Source of the DNA: JBLHOS01 sp047623825
GTDB taxonomy: Bacteria; Pseudomonadota; Alphaproteobacteria; Rhodobacterales; Rhodobacteraceae
Assembly: GCA_047623825.1 (NCBI GenBank)
Contig: JBLHOS010000003.1
Coordinates: 34,351-98,350, forward strand
Reading direction: 5' to 3'
Length of the DNA: 64,000 bases
In this document: positions 25,534-34,898 of the stretch, one piece after another
How positions within the stretch are numbered: position 1 is the first letter of the stretch
Layout of the letters: every line of letters starts with the position of its first letter
Program-made: the position numbers and the translations under genes
The notes under the pieces: model-generated
What the model saw: only the letters and a program-made list of their open reading frames with translations
What the model was told of the DNA's origin: nothing
Databases searched by the model: none

Positions 25534-27235
25534 TGTCTCAAACGTAGCGCATCAGGTGATGTGGAACCGGCTGATTTCGGTCGTAGAAGAGCAGGCTCAG
25601 GCTCTGGTTCGAACAGCCTTTTCAACCTCGGTCCGCGAAGCAGGTGACCTTTCGGCAGGTGTCTACGACGCAGCAGGTTTGATGTTGGCTCAGGCCGTGA
25701 CTGGGACGCCGGGTCATGTGAATGCGATGGCAGACGCTGTCGCCCATTTCATCCGCCGGATTGGGCCTGAGAATATTTCGGATGGGGATGTCTACATCAC
25801 CAATGACCCATGGGAAGGGACCGGTCACCTGCATGACATCACAGTTGTGACGCCGTCGTTCCACCGCGGCCACTTTGTGGGCTTTTTTGCCTGCACGGCC
25901 CATGTTGTCGATATCGGGGGGCGGGGGTTTGGTGCGGATGCCAACTCGGTCTACGAAGAGGGGCTTTATCTTCCGATTATGAAATTTGCCGATCAGGGCG
26001 TGATCGACCAAACTTTGCTGCGGGTCATTCGAGGTAACGTTCGAGAGCCTGACCAGTTGGTTGGCGATATCTTTGCCTTATCCAATTGTAATGAGATCGG
26101 GCATCGCCGTCTGGTTGAGATGATGGATGAATTTGATCTGGTTGATCTCAACGGCATCTCGTCCTTTATCCTTGAGAACTCCCGCCGTGCCACGTTGGAG
26201 CGGATTGCTGCGCTGAAACCGGGCACTGCCAAGGGGTATATGCAGATCGATGGTTTCGACACGCCGATTGATCTGATGGTCCGGATAGAGTTCCACCCTG
26301 ATCATATTTTGTGCGATTTTGAGGGGACATCTGGCGTAGACAAAAAGGGCATCAACGTGCCGATGGTCTATACCAAGGCCTATGCGTGTTATGCGCTGAA
26401 ATGCGCGATCGCGCCTGAGATCCCGAACAATGCCGCCTCGCTGGCGCCATTTGAGGTGATCGCACCCGAGGGTTCAATCGTGAATGCGGTGCACCCGGCC
26501 CCGGTGGCCCTGCGCCATATCATTGGCCACATGATCCCCGACACGATCTACGACGCGTTGGATAAACTATTGCCTGAAACCGTGCCCGCCGAGGGGGCAG
26601 GATGCCTGTGTAATTTTCAGGTTTCATTGCGGCCTCGAACGGACGCGCCAGCGCCAAAAGGCGCGGTACGGTCCGAGGTGCTGACTTTTAATTCTGGCGG
26701 TGCGGGTGCGCGGCCAACCCTAGATGGGATGAGCGCGACTGCGTTTCCTTCGGGTGTGATGACGATGCCCGTTGAGGCAACTGAGCAGGTTGGCCCAGTG
26801 ATTATTTGGCGCAAGGAATTGCGCGCCGATAGCGGTGGAGTTGGAATGTATCGCGGCGGCCTTGGCCAATACATGGAAGTGGGCGCGCGCGAGGGACATG
26901 AGTTTGATTTTCAGGCGATGTTCGACCGGGTTGAGCATCCAGCCCGTGGGCGCCGCGGTGGTGGGCCGGGTGCCGCCACGACTATCGGCCAAGATGATGG
27001 TGCAAAGATGCGCGGCAAGGGCAAACAATTTGTCCCACATGGGCGCAAGGTGATGCTCGCCTTTCCGGGGGGGGCTGGTTATGGCCCGTCTGACCAGCGC
27101 AGCGTGGCCGCGATCAAGCGGGATTTGGCGTTAGGCTATATCACAGCGCAGGCGGCCATGGCGGACTATGGCCTGTCAGAAGCTGAGATAAACGGTGTTC
27201 TGAACGACGCCAAAAAGGGCGAAATCTCAACATGA
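25526..27235 (+). CDS. hyuB: Hydantoinase/oxoprolinase family protein, subunit B
   Basis: At 569 residues this is a full-length HyuB/oxoprolinase-beta protein, with the conserved N-terminal block (VVEEQAQALVRTAFSTSVREAGDLSAGVYD), GDVYITNDPWEGTGHLHDITVVTP, the HIIGHMIPD segment and the glycine-rich C-terminus RRGGGPGAA. It forms the catalytic complex with HyuA in the cytosol. The start overlaps hyuA and the stop overlaps the FAD oxidoreductase (ATGA), showing a tightly coupled operon. Confidence 0.9.
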   Translation: MRDVSNVAHQVMWNRLISVVEEQAQALVRTAFSTSVREAGDLSAGVYDAAGLMLAQAVTGTPGHVNAMADAVAHFIRRIGPENISDGDVYITNDPWEGTGHLHDITVVTPSFHRGHFVGFFACTAHVVDIGGRGFGADANSVYEEGLYLPIMKFADQGVIDQTLLRVIRGNVREPDQLVGDIFALSNCNEIGHRRLVEMMDEFDLVDLNGISSFILENSRRATLERIAALKPGTAKGYMQIDGFDTPIDLMVRIEFHPDHILCDFEGTSGVDKKGINVPMVYTKAYACYALKCAIAPEIPNNAASLAPFEVIAPEGSIVNAVHPAPVALRHIIGHMIPDTIYDALDKLLPETVPAEGAGCLCNFQVSLRPRTDAPAPKGAVRSEVLTFNSGGAGARPTLDGMSATAFPSGVMTMPVEATEQVGPVIIWRKELRADSGGVGMYRGGLGQYMEVGAREGHEFDFQAMFDRVEHPARGRRGGGPGAATTIGQDDGAKMRGKGKQFVPHGRKVMLAFPGGAGYGPSDQRSVAAIKRDLALGYITAQAAMADYGLSEAEINGVLNDAKKGEIST

Positions 27236-28452
27236 GTGCACCATCATCATCTGCGCCGTCCCACAACAGCTATGATGTCGTAATCGTTGGTGGTGCCATG
27301 ATCGGATCATCCACCGCATGGTTCCTATCAGACAACCCCGATTTCAGCGGCACCGTTTTGGTGGTCGAGAAAGATCCGACATATTCCAACAGCTCAACAG
27401 CGCATACCAACAGCTGCATCCGCCAACAGTTCAGCCGTGAGATCAACGTGAAATGCTCCCAATTCGCGGCTGAATTCGTTAAGAACCTGCGACACTACAT
27501 GGGAAATGATGAGCGTGTTCCACCGCTGACGATTCAGAACTACGGCTACATGTATCTGGCTGACAATGATGACTTTGCCGCGGTGCTGCGCTCCAACCAT
27601 GCGGTTCAAGTCGCGGCGGGTGCAGGCACCAAGTTGATGACGGCTGACGAAATCAAACGCGACTATCCGTTCTACAACCTCGAGGACATTGTTTTGGGTA
27701 GCCACAACCGGATCGACGAAGGATATTGGGACGGTGGCACGGTGTTTGACTGGTTCCGCAGATCTGCCAAGGAGCGGGGCGTTGAATACGTCGCCGGCGA
27801 AGTTGTCGCCATGACCAAAAACGCCCAAGGCACCCGCGTGCAAAGTGTCATGCTGAAATCGGGTGAAGTGATTGCTTGCGGTCAGGTCGTCAACGCATCG
27901 GGGCCGCGTGCCTCTGTGACCGCCCGAATGGCCGGGATCGAGGTGCCAGTTGAGCCGCGCAAACGCTATACCTATGTCTTTTCGGCGCAATCACCGCTGG
28001 ATCGGGAATTGCCGCTGACAATTGATCCGTTGGGCGTACATATGCGCCAAGATGGACCAAAAACGTATTTAGCGGGCTGTCCACCAGACGTTGATCCAGC
28101 TGTAGATTACGATGATTTCGCGATGGATCACACCCTATGGGAAGATAAAGTCTGGCCCATTATCGCAACGCGTATTCCGCAATTTGAAGCTATCAAACTG
28201 GTCACGTCCTGGGTTGGTCACTACGCCTTTAACACTTTGGACCAGAACGCAATTTTAGGACCGCATACCGTTGTTGAGAACTTCTTTTTCGTGAATGGCT
28301 TTTCAGGCCATGGCTTGCAGCAATCGCCTGCAATGGGTCGCGGCACGTCCGAATTGTTGACCTATGGCGAATACCGCACGCTTGATCTTAGCCCTTTTGA
28401 GTTTGGCCGGATTGAGCGGAATGAACCATTTGCTGAGGCGGCGGTCATCTGA
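27232..28452 (+). CDS. FAD-dependent oxidoreductase (DAO family)
   Basis: The 406-residue flavoprotein has the dinucleotide motif VVIVGGAMIGSSTAWFL near residues 16-32 followed by an acidic residue in VVEKDP, and the C-terminal FAD-contact segment NGFSGHGLQQSPAMGR. This is the amine/amino-acid oxidase (D-amino acid oxidase, sarcosine oxidase, FOXRED1-like) group. It may oxidise the amino acid or N-methyl amino acid released by the HyuAB hydrolase, which would make the operon a small catabolic route. That role is inference from context. Confidence 0.85.
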   Translation: MSAPSSSAPSHNSYDVVIVGGAMIGSSTAWFLSDNPDFSGTVLVVEKDPTYSNSSTAHTNSCIRQQFSREINVKCSQFAAEFVKNLRHYMGNDERVPPLTIQNYGYMYLADNDDFAAVLRSNHAVQVAAGAGTKLMTADEIKRDYPFYNLEDIVLGSHNRIDEGYWDGGTVFDWFRRSAKERGVEYVAGEVVAMTKNAQGTRVQSVMLKSGEVIACGQVVNASGPRASVTARMAGIEVPVEPRKRYTYVFSAQSPLDRELPLTIDPLGVHMRQDGPKTYLAGCPPDVDPAVDYDDFAMDHTLWEDKVWPIIATRIPQFEAIKLVTSWVGHYAFNTLDQNAILGPHTVVENFFFVNGFSGHGLQQSPAMGRGTSELLTYGEYRTLDLSPFEFGRIERNEPFAEAAVI

Positions 28453-28501
28453 TAGCCGCGCCAGACGTGCCGAAAACCGTAGACAGGGATGGAGCTTTGA
28501 G

Positions 28502-29338
28502 ATGAAGAAACTTGTTTTGACAGGGGCCGCGGGCCGTTTAGGCTCCTATCTGCGCGAGCCGTTGACAAAAATGGCGGACCAACTGGTCTCAACTGATATC
28601 GTCGACGACATCGGAACGCTTTACCCCAATGAGACATATATCAAGGCTGACTTGGCCAGCTACGATCAGGTTTCTGCCGCGCTTGAGGGGGCCGATATGG
28701 TCGTGCATTTCGGTGCGTTGGTCGATGAGGCACCGTTTGAGGAGATCCTTGGCCCAAATATCATTGGTGCCTATAATGTCTGGGAAGCCGCGTTCAAACA
28801 CGGTCTGTCGCGGGTCGTTTATGCCAGCTCTATCCATGCTGTCGGAATGTACCCCAACAACCAGCTCATCGGCGTCGACGTCCCACACCGGCCTGACACC
28901 TTCTATGGATTGGCCAAGTGTTTCGCCGAAGATCTGGGCCGCATGTACTGGGAAAAACGCCAGCTTGAGGCGGTTTGCCTGAGGATTTTTTCGTGCGCAC
29001 AAGTCAACAGTCCCCGCTCACTCAGCACTTGGTTGTCTTATGATGACCTGATCCAACTGGTAACCCGCGCGATCGAAACGCCTGCGACAGGGTTTACGAT
29101 CGTCTACGGCATTTCCAACAACGACCGCGCCGGTGTTGATCTAAGCAGTGGCAGCTTTCTGGGTTACCGACCCAAAGACAACGCCGAGCAATTCGCGGCT
29201 GAGATCCTGGCTGCGGCTGAGCCTATCGATGTGACAGACAGGCGGCACACTTGTCACGGGGGTCCGTTTGCGGCCGTACCCTTGGGTGAAAGTGGCCTTG
29301 CGACGATGAATATCGTCGACGACAAAAAGACCGTCTAG
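28502..29338 (+). CDS. NAD-dependent epimerase/dehydratase family protein, uronate-dehydrogenase-like
   Basis: This 278-residue extended short-chain dehydrogenase has the Rossmann motif TGAAGRLGSYL, the catalytic serine in YASSIHAVGMYP and the YxxxK pair in FYGLAKCFAEDLG. The segment LSTWLSYDDLIQLVTRAIETP and the SFLGYRPKDNAEQF end closely follow the pattern of bacterial uronate dehydrogenases (about 265 residues), which oxidise galacturonate and glucuronate to aldaric lactones. The ATG at 28502 gives the standard N-terminus; an upstream in-frame extension overlaps the oxidoreductase and is rejected. It is the last gene of the hyu operon, 49 bp after its neighbour. Confidence 0.82.
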   Translation: MKKLVLTGAAGRLGSYLREPLTKMADQLVSTDIVDDIGTLYPNETYIKADLASYDQVSAALEGADMVVHFGALVDEAPFEEILGPNIIGAYNVWEAAFKHGLSRVVYASSIHAVGMYPNNQLIGVDVPHRPDTFYGLAKCFAEDLGRMYWEKRQLEAVCLRIFSCAQVNSPRSLSTWLSYDDLIQLVTRAIETPATGFTIVYGISNNDRAGVDLSSGSFLGYRPKDNAEQFAAEILAAAEPIDVTDRRHTCHGGPFAAVPLGESGLATMNIVDDKKTV

Positions 29339-29486
29339 GCTTGGGGCAATGAAATAGCATTAGTTGCGATCCGGTTTTACCGCAACCAATGGCCATAACG
29401 GATCATTGCACTGCGTGTGCCGAGTTCGTTTTCATGAACGCATTGGACGTCTCGCATCATGATCAGGCATATATCACAGCGCAGTA

Positions 29487-30461
29487 TTATGGTTTTGGCT
29501 CATCTTGTTTGCTGCTTAGGAACGTCGCCACTCGTGGTACGTTTGGCAGCCCAAGTCGAGACCTCGTCCGTAAAACTGGCGTGTTTGCCGATGCGCTGCT
29601 GCGGTCTTCACGCAAGACGATATAAACACCTGATGCGATGATGATTGCAGTCCCGATCAAAGTCGTCTGATCCAAACGTTCGCCGAACAAGAGTGTGCCA
29701 TAGATGCTGGCCCATATGATTTGCGAATATTGCATTGGTGCCACGATGACTGCTTGGGCCCGCCGGTAGGCAGAGATCAAGCAGGCTGTTCCAATAAGGG
29801 CCAACGCGGCGACAACAGCTGACGCGGTCAGATCTTCTATCGGCATCGGTTTGTAAATGAATGGTAAAGCGGCTCCCATCAGGATGAAATTTGCAACCAT
29901 TGGATAGAGCATAAGAACAACACTCCGCTCCTCTCGTCCGATCTTGCGCATCACGATCGACGCAAACGAGGCGGTAAAGGCGCCAACGAGGGCTGCTGCA
30001 TGTCCCAGTTCAAACGGGGCGGCGCCAGGTTGCAACACAACAAGGACACCTGCCAGACCAACCAGCACTGCCAAGCTGCGCCGGATCCCGACGGTTTCGC
30101 CCAACATCGGAATGGCAAGGATCGTGATCAACAACGGTGAGGCAAAGAAGATCGCGTAGACCTGCGCCAGCGGCAGGACCGAAAATGCATAGAACGCGCA
30201 GACCGCTGTGATGATTGACGCGACTGTCCGTGCCGCAGTCCACCATGGATGGTTGGGTCGCAGTGATTCACCCGCGTGATCCCGCATCAAAACGATGGTC
30301 ATCAACGGAAATCCAAACAAAACGCTGAAGAAGATTATCTGAAACGGCGAATAGGTGGCGCCAAGGTATTTGATGGCAACATCATGGGTCGCAAAAATGC
30401 TGAACGCGAGCAATGAAAATAGCGCTCCTTGCAAGTTGCCTTTCGATAGGCTGGTTGTCAT
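29487..30461 (-). CDS. EamA/DMT-family transporter
   Basis: The 324-residue protein has ten hydrophobic segments in two EamA repeats (first about 10-140, second about 155-290), as in drug/metabolite transporters of the inner membrane. The ATG at 30461 starts one base after the GNAT stop, so it belongs to the leuB-GNAT-DMT unit; the longer upstream frame lies inside the GNAT gene and is discarded. The substrate is unknown. The C-terminal tail of about 30 residues is polar. Confidence 0.85.
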   Translation of the reverse strand: MTTSLSKGNLQGALFSLLAFSIFATHDVAIKYLGATYSPFQIIFFSVLFGFPLMTIVLMRDHAGESLRPNHPWWTAARTVASIITAVCAFYAFSVLPLAQVYAIFFASPLLITILAIPMLGETVGIRRSLAVLVGLAGVLVVLQPGAAPFELGHAAALVGAFTASFASIVMRKIGREERSVVLMLYPMVANFILMGAALPFIYKPMPIEDLTASAVVAALALIGTACLISAYRRAQAVIVAPMQYSQIIWASIYGTLLFGERLDQTTLIGTAIIIASGVYIVLREDRSSASANTPVLRTRSRLGLPNVPRVATFLSSKQDEPKP

Positions 30462-30462
30462 C

Positions 30463-30930
30463 TCAATCACTCTCAAATTCGGCAAGCTGCGCTGCATCGA
30501 TCCAGTAGGGTACTCTGTCAAAAGACGGAACGCCAAGTCCTGAATAGAAGTGCTGTGAGGTGGTCTTGGACCTGTCAGTTTGCCAATCGATCCAGGTACA
30601 GCCCTTACGCTTGGCCGTTTGCGAAAGAGTGTCCATCAATATGCGCCCAACGCCTTTGCTTTGGGCGGTCGCCAAAACATACAACTCTTTCATGAAAATC
30701 GCAGTTCTTGATCTGGCTGGGAACGTCAGTGCCTGGGTCACAAAGCCGACGCGCTGCGCGCCATCAAACGCAAAATCGCAACTGAGGTATTTACCCGCGT
30801 CCAGAAAGCCAATGATCTGGTCTTTAGTTTTCTGGGGCGCGGGCGGTAGATTGCAGTGGTCCAGACAATCTTTGTAGAGGGTTGCAAGGGCGCCCCACAG
30901 TTCTGTGCGATATGTCTGGACTGTGGTCAA
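30463..30930 (-). CDS. GNAT-family N-acetyltransferase
   Basis: This 155-residue acetyltransferase shows the acetyl-CoA-binding segment in FMKELYVLATAQSKGVGRILMDTLSQTAKRKG (V/L strand, Q/R-x-x-G-x-G/A loop) and the C-terminal HFYSGLG motif. It starts with TTG overlapping the leuB stop by four bases (TTGA), an arrangement that suggests translational coupling. The acceptor substrate is unknown. Confidence 0.83.
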   Translation of the reverse strand: MTTVQTYRTELWGALATLYKDCLDHCNLPPAPQKTKDQIIGFLDAGKYLSCDFAFDGAQRVGFVTQALTFPARSRTAIFMKELYVLATAQSKGVGRILMDTLSQTAKRKGCTWIDWQTDRSKTTSQHFYSGLGVPSFDRVPYWIDAAQLAEFESD

Positions 30931-32033
30931 AGGCTCGCGTCGAGTTTCGCGATGATCGCGTCACCCATTTCAGACGTGCTGATCGGTGTGCCGCCCTCAG
31001 GTGTCATCAGATCTGCGGTCCGCGCACCGTCGGCTAGCACGGCCTCAACTGCATCCTCGATGCGTGTCGCCTCATCGCCATTGTCGAACGAATAGCGCAG
31101 TGCCATCGCAAAGCTGAGGATACAGGCGATCGGGTTCGCCATCCCCTTGCCCGCAATATCAGGGGCTGATCCGTGGACCGGTTCATATAGCGCCTTTGGC
31201 CGGCCATTCGGCATCGGTGCACCAAGCGAGGCGGACGGCAGCATCCCAAGAGATCCGGTCAACATTGCCGCGGCATCCGACAAAAGGTCACCAAATAGGT
31301 TATCAGTCACAATGACATCAAACTGCTTGGGCCAGCGGCAAAGCTGCATCACGCCTGCGTCGGCATACATATGGGTCAACTCAACATCGGGATACTCTGC
31401 GTCGTGGATGCGTTGGGTCACCTCGCGCCAAAGCACACCGGACTCCATCACATTCGCCTTCTCCATCGAGCAGACTTTGTTGCTGCGACGGCGCGCCAGT
31501 TCAAACGCGGACCGTGCAACACGCTCAATCTCACTTTCGGTGTAGCGCTGGGTATTGATACCTACACGCTCATTGCCTTCGGTGAAGATCCCGCGCGGCT
31601 CTCCAAAGTAGACGCCTGATGTCAACTCACGCACGATGACGATATCAAGGCCAGCCACGATTTCGCGTTTCAGCGAAGAGAAATCGGCCAGCGCGTCAAA
31701 GCATTGGGCGGGCCGCAAATTAGCATAAAGATCCATCTCTTTGCGCAGGCGCAGCAGGCCGCGCTCAGGCTTTATGCTAAAATCCAGATCGTCGTATTTT
31801 GGGCCACCAACGGCGCCAAGTAGGACGGCATCAACCTCTTGCGCCTTCTCCATGGTGGCGTCGGTCAGCGGTGTTCCATGCACATCATATGCGCTGCCGC
31901 CCACCAGGTCTTCAGACACATCAAAGGTGATGTCGCGTTTGGCGCCAAACCATTGGATGACCTTGCGGACTTCAGCCATGACCTCAGGGCCGATTCCGTC
32001 GCCGGGAAGGATAAGAAGGGAAGGGTTTGCCAT
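30927..32033 (-). CDS. leuB: 3-isopropylmalate dehydrogenase
   Basis: This 368-residue NAD-dependent enzyme decarboxylates 3-isopropylmalate in leucine synthesis. It has the N-terminal LLILPGDGIGPEV, substrate arginines in ERGLLRLRKEMDLYANLRP, the VRELTSGVYFGEPRG block, the Mg-binding Asp region in VTDNLFGDLLSDAAAML, and the NAD site EPVHGSAPDIAGKGMANP. leuD is 2.2 kb and leuC 7.4 kb upstream on the same strand, with other genes between them. It leads directly into the GNAT and DMT genes. Confidence 0.95.
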   Translation of the reverse strand: MANPSLLILPGDGIGPEVMAEVRKVIQWFGAKRDITFDVSEDLVGGSAYDVHGTPLTDATMEKAQEVDAVLLGAVGGPKYDDLDFSIKPERGLLRLRKEMDLYANLRPAQCFDALADFSSLKREIVAGLDIVIVRELTSGVYFGEPRGIFTEGNERVGINTQRYTESEIERVARSAFELARRRSNKVCSMEKANVMESGVLWREVTQRIHDAEYPDVELTHMYADAGVMQLCRWPKQFDVIVTDNLFGDLLSDAAAMLTGSLGMLPSASLGAPMPNGRPKALYEPVHGSAPDIAGKGMANPIACILSFAMALRYSFDNGDEATRIEDAVEAVLADGARTADLMTPEGGTPISTSEMGDAIIAKLDASL

Positions 32034-32090
32034 GTCTGCGTCCTTGTCTTTTCGGGGTTGAACATCGGGTAGACCTTGCAGTCCAGGTCG

Positions 32091-33170
32091 TCAAGGAACT
32101 GCGACAGGTTCACCAACGTCGACCCAGACCAGCCGGTGTCGTGAGGCGCGTTCAACCACTGCAATGCCGGGCGGCTGTGCCTCATCCTCGGGCCAAAGAA
32201 CGCCGGCGTTCAAAACGGTCAGCCCGGCTGCGGGCAAGATGTAATCTACGCGCAGATTGCCGGGGACCGGTTCATCCCAGTCGGCCGTATCAGCTGGGGC
32301 CCCGGCGCGCGCGGCCCCAGCGCTGACGGGGATAGGATCTTGTAGTGATGGGTCATTGAGTAACGCGCGCATAACTTCGCGGCGGCCTTCGCCCTTGTCG
32401 GGGTCCAGGTTCAGCGTTCCCATCAAGGCGAAATGCTCCGCGTCAAATTCCGCGCTGTCCAGATATAGCTGCCAGAACCGCAATTCGTCTGCATTGCGCA
32501 AGCCGTTGCGATCTTCGGGACCGTCAAAGACCGGCGGTGAGGCGCCAGTTGCAAGAATGTGAAGAACGGTCCCTTGGGGCAAAAGGATCGGTACGTCCCA
32601 AGAGGCAATTTGGGCAAGCCTCTGAACCCTCAATGCCGCGGCAGGTAACACTTGCGGCGCTGTACTGCCCGGCACATCCGCCCAAAGATGGTGTGAAAAA
32701 TCAAGGACTTGATCGTAGTCAATCGGATACCGCGACAACAGTGCGATGCCGTCTGCGCCATTAAACCTACCATATCCCTGCGCATCGCGCGGCTCCCCAT
32801 ATCGGCCATTGCGATTAATATCCAGGCCGGTCGGCTCACCCGTGTTCGGCCGAAGGTGCACGAAATATGGATAGGGCGCGCCGGCTTGGGCAAGGTTATT
32901 CAACAGCGCCATTAGGGTTTGGGCGTCGGCGTCAAAATCTATTCCCTGAAGCAGTAGAATGTCGGCTGCAGCTTCGCGGATAACCTCGATCACCGCAAGA
33001 ACCTGAGGGTCTTCACCGCGCAAAATATCGCGCAACAAAAGCCCCGGACCATCGCGCGACAATTCAGTGTCAAAGCTGGCCAGCCGCACGGTATCGGCCG
33101 TCGACGGGAAAGAAAAAAAACTAAGAAGGCACGCTAGACTGGTACCATGCCATCGGCGTCGACGGCTGCG
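32091..33170 (-). CDS. Endonuclease/exonuclease/phosphatase-fold protein, probably exported; start unresolved
   Basis: The protein has a hydrophobic leader (GTSLACLLSFFSFPSTADT) followed by an EEP fold: ADILLLQGIDFD, DGIALLSRYPI, GTLNLDPDKGEGR and a C-terminal SRHRLVWVDVGEP. The usual GDxNxDP metal motif reads GTLNLDP, so the first Asp is replaced by Thr, while the terminal histidine is kept. The frame has no ATG, GTG or TTG between the leader and 33258-33260, which lies 126 bp inside the upstream gene. The real start may be a rare codon, or the 5' end may be damaged; the end given here is approximate. An extracellular phosphodiesterase or nuclease role is possible. Confidence 0.65.
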   Translation of the reverse strand, partial: RSRRRRWHGTSLACLLSFFSFPSTADTVRLASFDTELSRDGPGLLLRDILRGEDPQVLAVIEVIREAAADILLLQGIDFDADAQTLMALLNNLAQAGAPYPYFVHLRPNTGEPTGLDINRNGRYGEPRDAQGYGRFNGADGIALLSRYPIDYDQVLDFSHHLWADVPGSTAPQVLPAAALRVQRLAQIASWDVPILLPQGTVLHILATGASPPVFDGPEDRNGLRNADELRFWQLYLDSAEFDAEHFALMGTLNLDPDKGEGRREVMRALLNDPSLQDPIPVSAGAARAGAPADTADWDEPVPGNLRVDYILPAAGLTVLNAGVLWPEDEAQPPGIAVVERASRHRLVWVDVGEPVAVP

Positions 33171-33973
33171 ATCATCTGTTTGCGCCGGATTTCGATCATA
33201 TTCGCGACCCTGTTCATGGCCATTCCACGCATGATCAAACTGACGGGAAAGAACGTCCATAAGGTGATGGTCCAGACAAGTGTTTGTCGTGAGGCAAGGA
33301 TCGTCAGCCCCAAATGATCAGCACTGATACTGGCCAGCACTGGCAACAAGAATGGCAGGATGATCCCTAATAAGATGTTAATGCGGGCGTCTCGGATCAG
33401 GCGAGCAACCACATCTCTGCCAGTTGTCGGGTCAAAAGTCGGCAAATTGACCCAGACATTAAATGCTGTCCCACCTTTGGGCCAATCGAACACGCGTACT
33501 AAAATTGCAAAGACCGACAGCGTGATAAGGCCAATGAATATGGCCAATCCACCCATACTCAACACGGCAATCCGATCGGTTATTGGGCTTTCCGCAGGGA
33601 TAAGATGGCTCAGCAGATTGAGCGGGCTATAGGGGAAATCAAGCGCTCGAGCCAAGACTAGGCCGGTCGCCTCTATGATGATCGATAATGTCGTTGGATG
33701 TCCGGACGAGCTGACCAGTACACTTAGCACGAACAGTGTCACGAAGATCGACAAGGCACGTATGCGATTGAACGGTGGAGCATCCCTGAACTCGATTAAT
33801 CCTGGATAGGTCGATGCATATTCCGACAGTGTGAACGCGGCTCCAAACACCGCTAGCAGTGTTACCACCTGAGTGGTCTCCGGGTTGTCACCCGGTATCA
33901 GTAACGATGGAGTGGAGATGACAATCATCACTAGGATTGCCCTAACCACAGCGCCTAACAGCTGTGCGTACAC
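33134..33973 (-). CDS. Conserved membrane protein of unknown function
   Basis: This 279-residue protein has about six to seven hydrophobic helices and no recognised domain. I chose the GTG at 33973 (MYAQLLGAVVRAILVMIVIS), which has GAGGG nine bases upstream and puts the first helix at the N-terminus; the frame is open to 34096 through a TTG that would add 41 polar residues. It overlaps the leader of the EEP-fold gene downstream, so the two are probably cotranscribed. Similar unnamed proteins accompany the leu genes in Rhodobacterales genomes, to my recollection. Confidence 0.65.
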   Translation of the reverse strand: MYAQLLGAVVRAILVMIVISTPSLLIPGDNPETTQVVTLLAVFGAAFTLSEYASTYPGLIEFRDAPPFNRIRALSIFVTLFVLSVLVSSSGHPTTLSIIIEATGLVLARALDFPYSPLNLLSHLIPAESPITDRIAVLSMGGLAIFIGLITLSVFAILVRVFDWPKGGTAFNVWVNLPTFDPTTGRDVVARLIRDARINILLGIILPFLLPVLASISADHLGLTILASRQTLVWTITLWTFFPVSLIMRGMAMNRVANMIEIRRKQMIAAVDADGMVPV

Positions 33974-34175
33974 TGCCTTTACCCTCAACCTGGACGGAGC
34001 CGGTTCATGCCAGTCCCTTGTTCCATGTTTTGCCCCAATTTGCCTTTTTGGTGCCTCAATTGCCTTATTCTTGCCCACATTCACTGTGTTTCGCAAGGCT
34101 TTGATTCCGTTGATGGATTCTAATCCGCCAATTCGGCTATCTGGTGTCTCTCGTTTGCATCACTACAAATTAGAA

Positions 34176-34199
34176 GGGCCTCTACAATCGCAAAGGCCC
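34176..34199 (-). terminator. Possible terminator after leuD
   Basis: GGGCCT (34176-34181) and AGGCCC (34194-34199) flank a 12-nt loop, 24 bp after the leuD stop on the minus strand, followed by TTCTAATTT. The T tract is interrupted, so termination may be weak. Confidence 0.45.
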
Positions 34200-34222
34200 C
34201 CAAAGTAAATCTGTGTGTCTGG

Positions 34223-34828
34223 CTAGACCCAAGGGCGCGATTGGCTTGCCTGCGCTTCAAAGGCGTCGATCGATGGCAGTTTTTCCATGGTCAGACCGAT
34301 ATCGTCCAAGCCATTCAGCAGGCAATGTTTCTTGAAAGCATCGACCTCGAATGAGAAAATCTCACCGTCTGACGACGTGACAGTCTGAGCCTCCAGATCG
34401 ATGCTCATGCGGGCGTTGGCGCCTTTTTCAGCGTCCTTCATCAGGACATCAATCTGTTCTGGGGCCAAGACGATCGGCAGGATGCCGTTCTTGAAGCAGT
34501 TGTTATAGAAAATATCAGCAAAGCTGGGTGCGATCACGCAGCGGATACCAAAATCAAGCAACGCCCAAGGCGCGTGTTCGCGTGAGGATCCGCACCCGAA
34601 ATTTTCGCCTGAGACCAAAACCTCTGCATCGCGGTAGGCCGGTTGGTTCAGCACAAAGCTGGGGATCTCGGCGCCGTCATCATCATAGCGCATCTCATCA
34701 AACAGGTTGACGCCAAGTCCCGACCGCTTGATCGTTTTCAGGAACTGCTTTGGAATGATCATGTCGGTGTCGACATTGATCAAAGGCAGAGGGGCTGCGA
34801 TGCCGGTTAACTTGGTGAACTGTTCCAT
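34223..34828 (-). CDS. leuD: 3-isopropylmalate dehydratase small subunit
   Basis: The 201-residue swivel-domain subunit pairs with LeuC to isomerise 2- to 3-isopropylmalate. It carries the family blocks NVDTDMIIPKQFL, LVSGENFGCGSSREHAPWALLDFGI, the FADIFYNNCFKNGILP segment and DGEIFSFEVDAFKKHCLLNGLDDI. Length is typical. leuC is 4.6 kb upstream with the HupE/DUF4198 pair and a sulfotransferase in between. Confidence 0.95.
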   Translation of the reverse strand: MEQFTKLTGIAAPLPLINVDTDMIIPKQFLKTIKRSGLGVNLFDEMRYDDDGAEIPSFVLNQPAYRDAEVLVSGENFGCGSSREHAPWALLDFGIRCVIAPSFADIFYNNCFKNGILPIVLAPEQIDVLMKDAEKGANARMSIDLEAQTVTSSDGEIFSFEVDAFKKHCLLNGLDDIGLTMEKLPSIDAFEAQASQSRPWV

Positions 34829-34898
34829 ATTCGTCTCTCTGTTCAGGATGAGCTGAAATAGCCGACTGGTCGGGGTATGACAAGGCGAGCGCAGGGCC

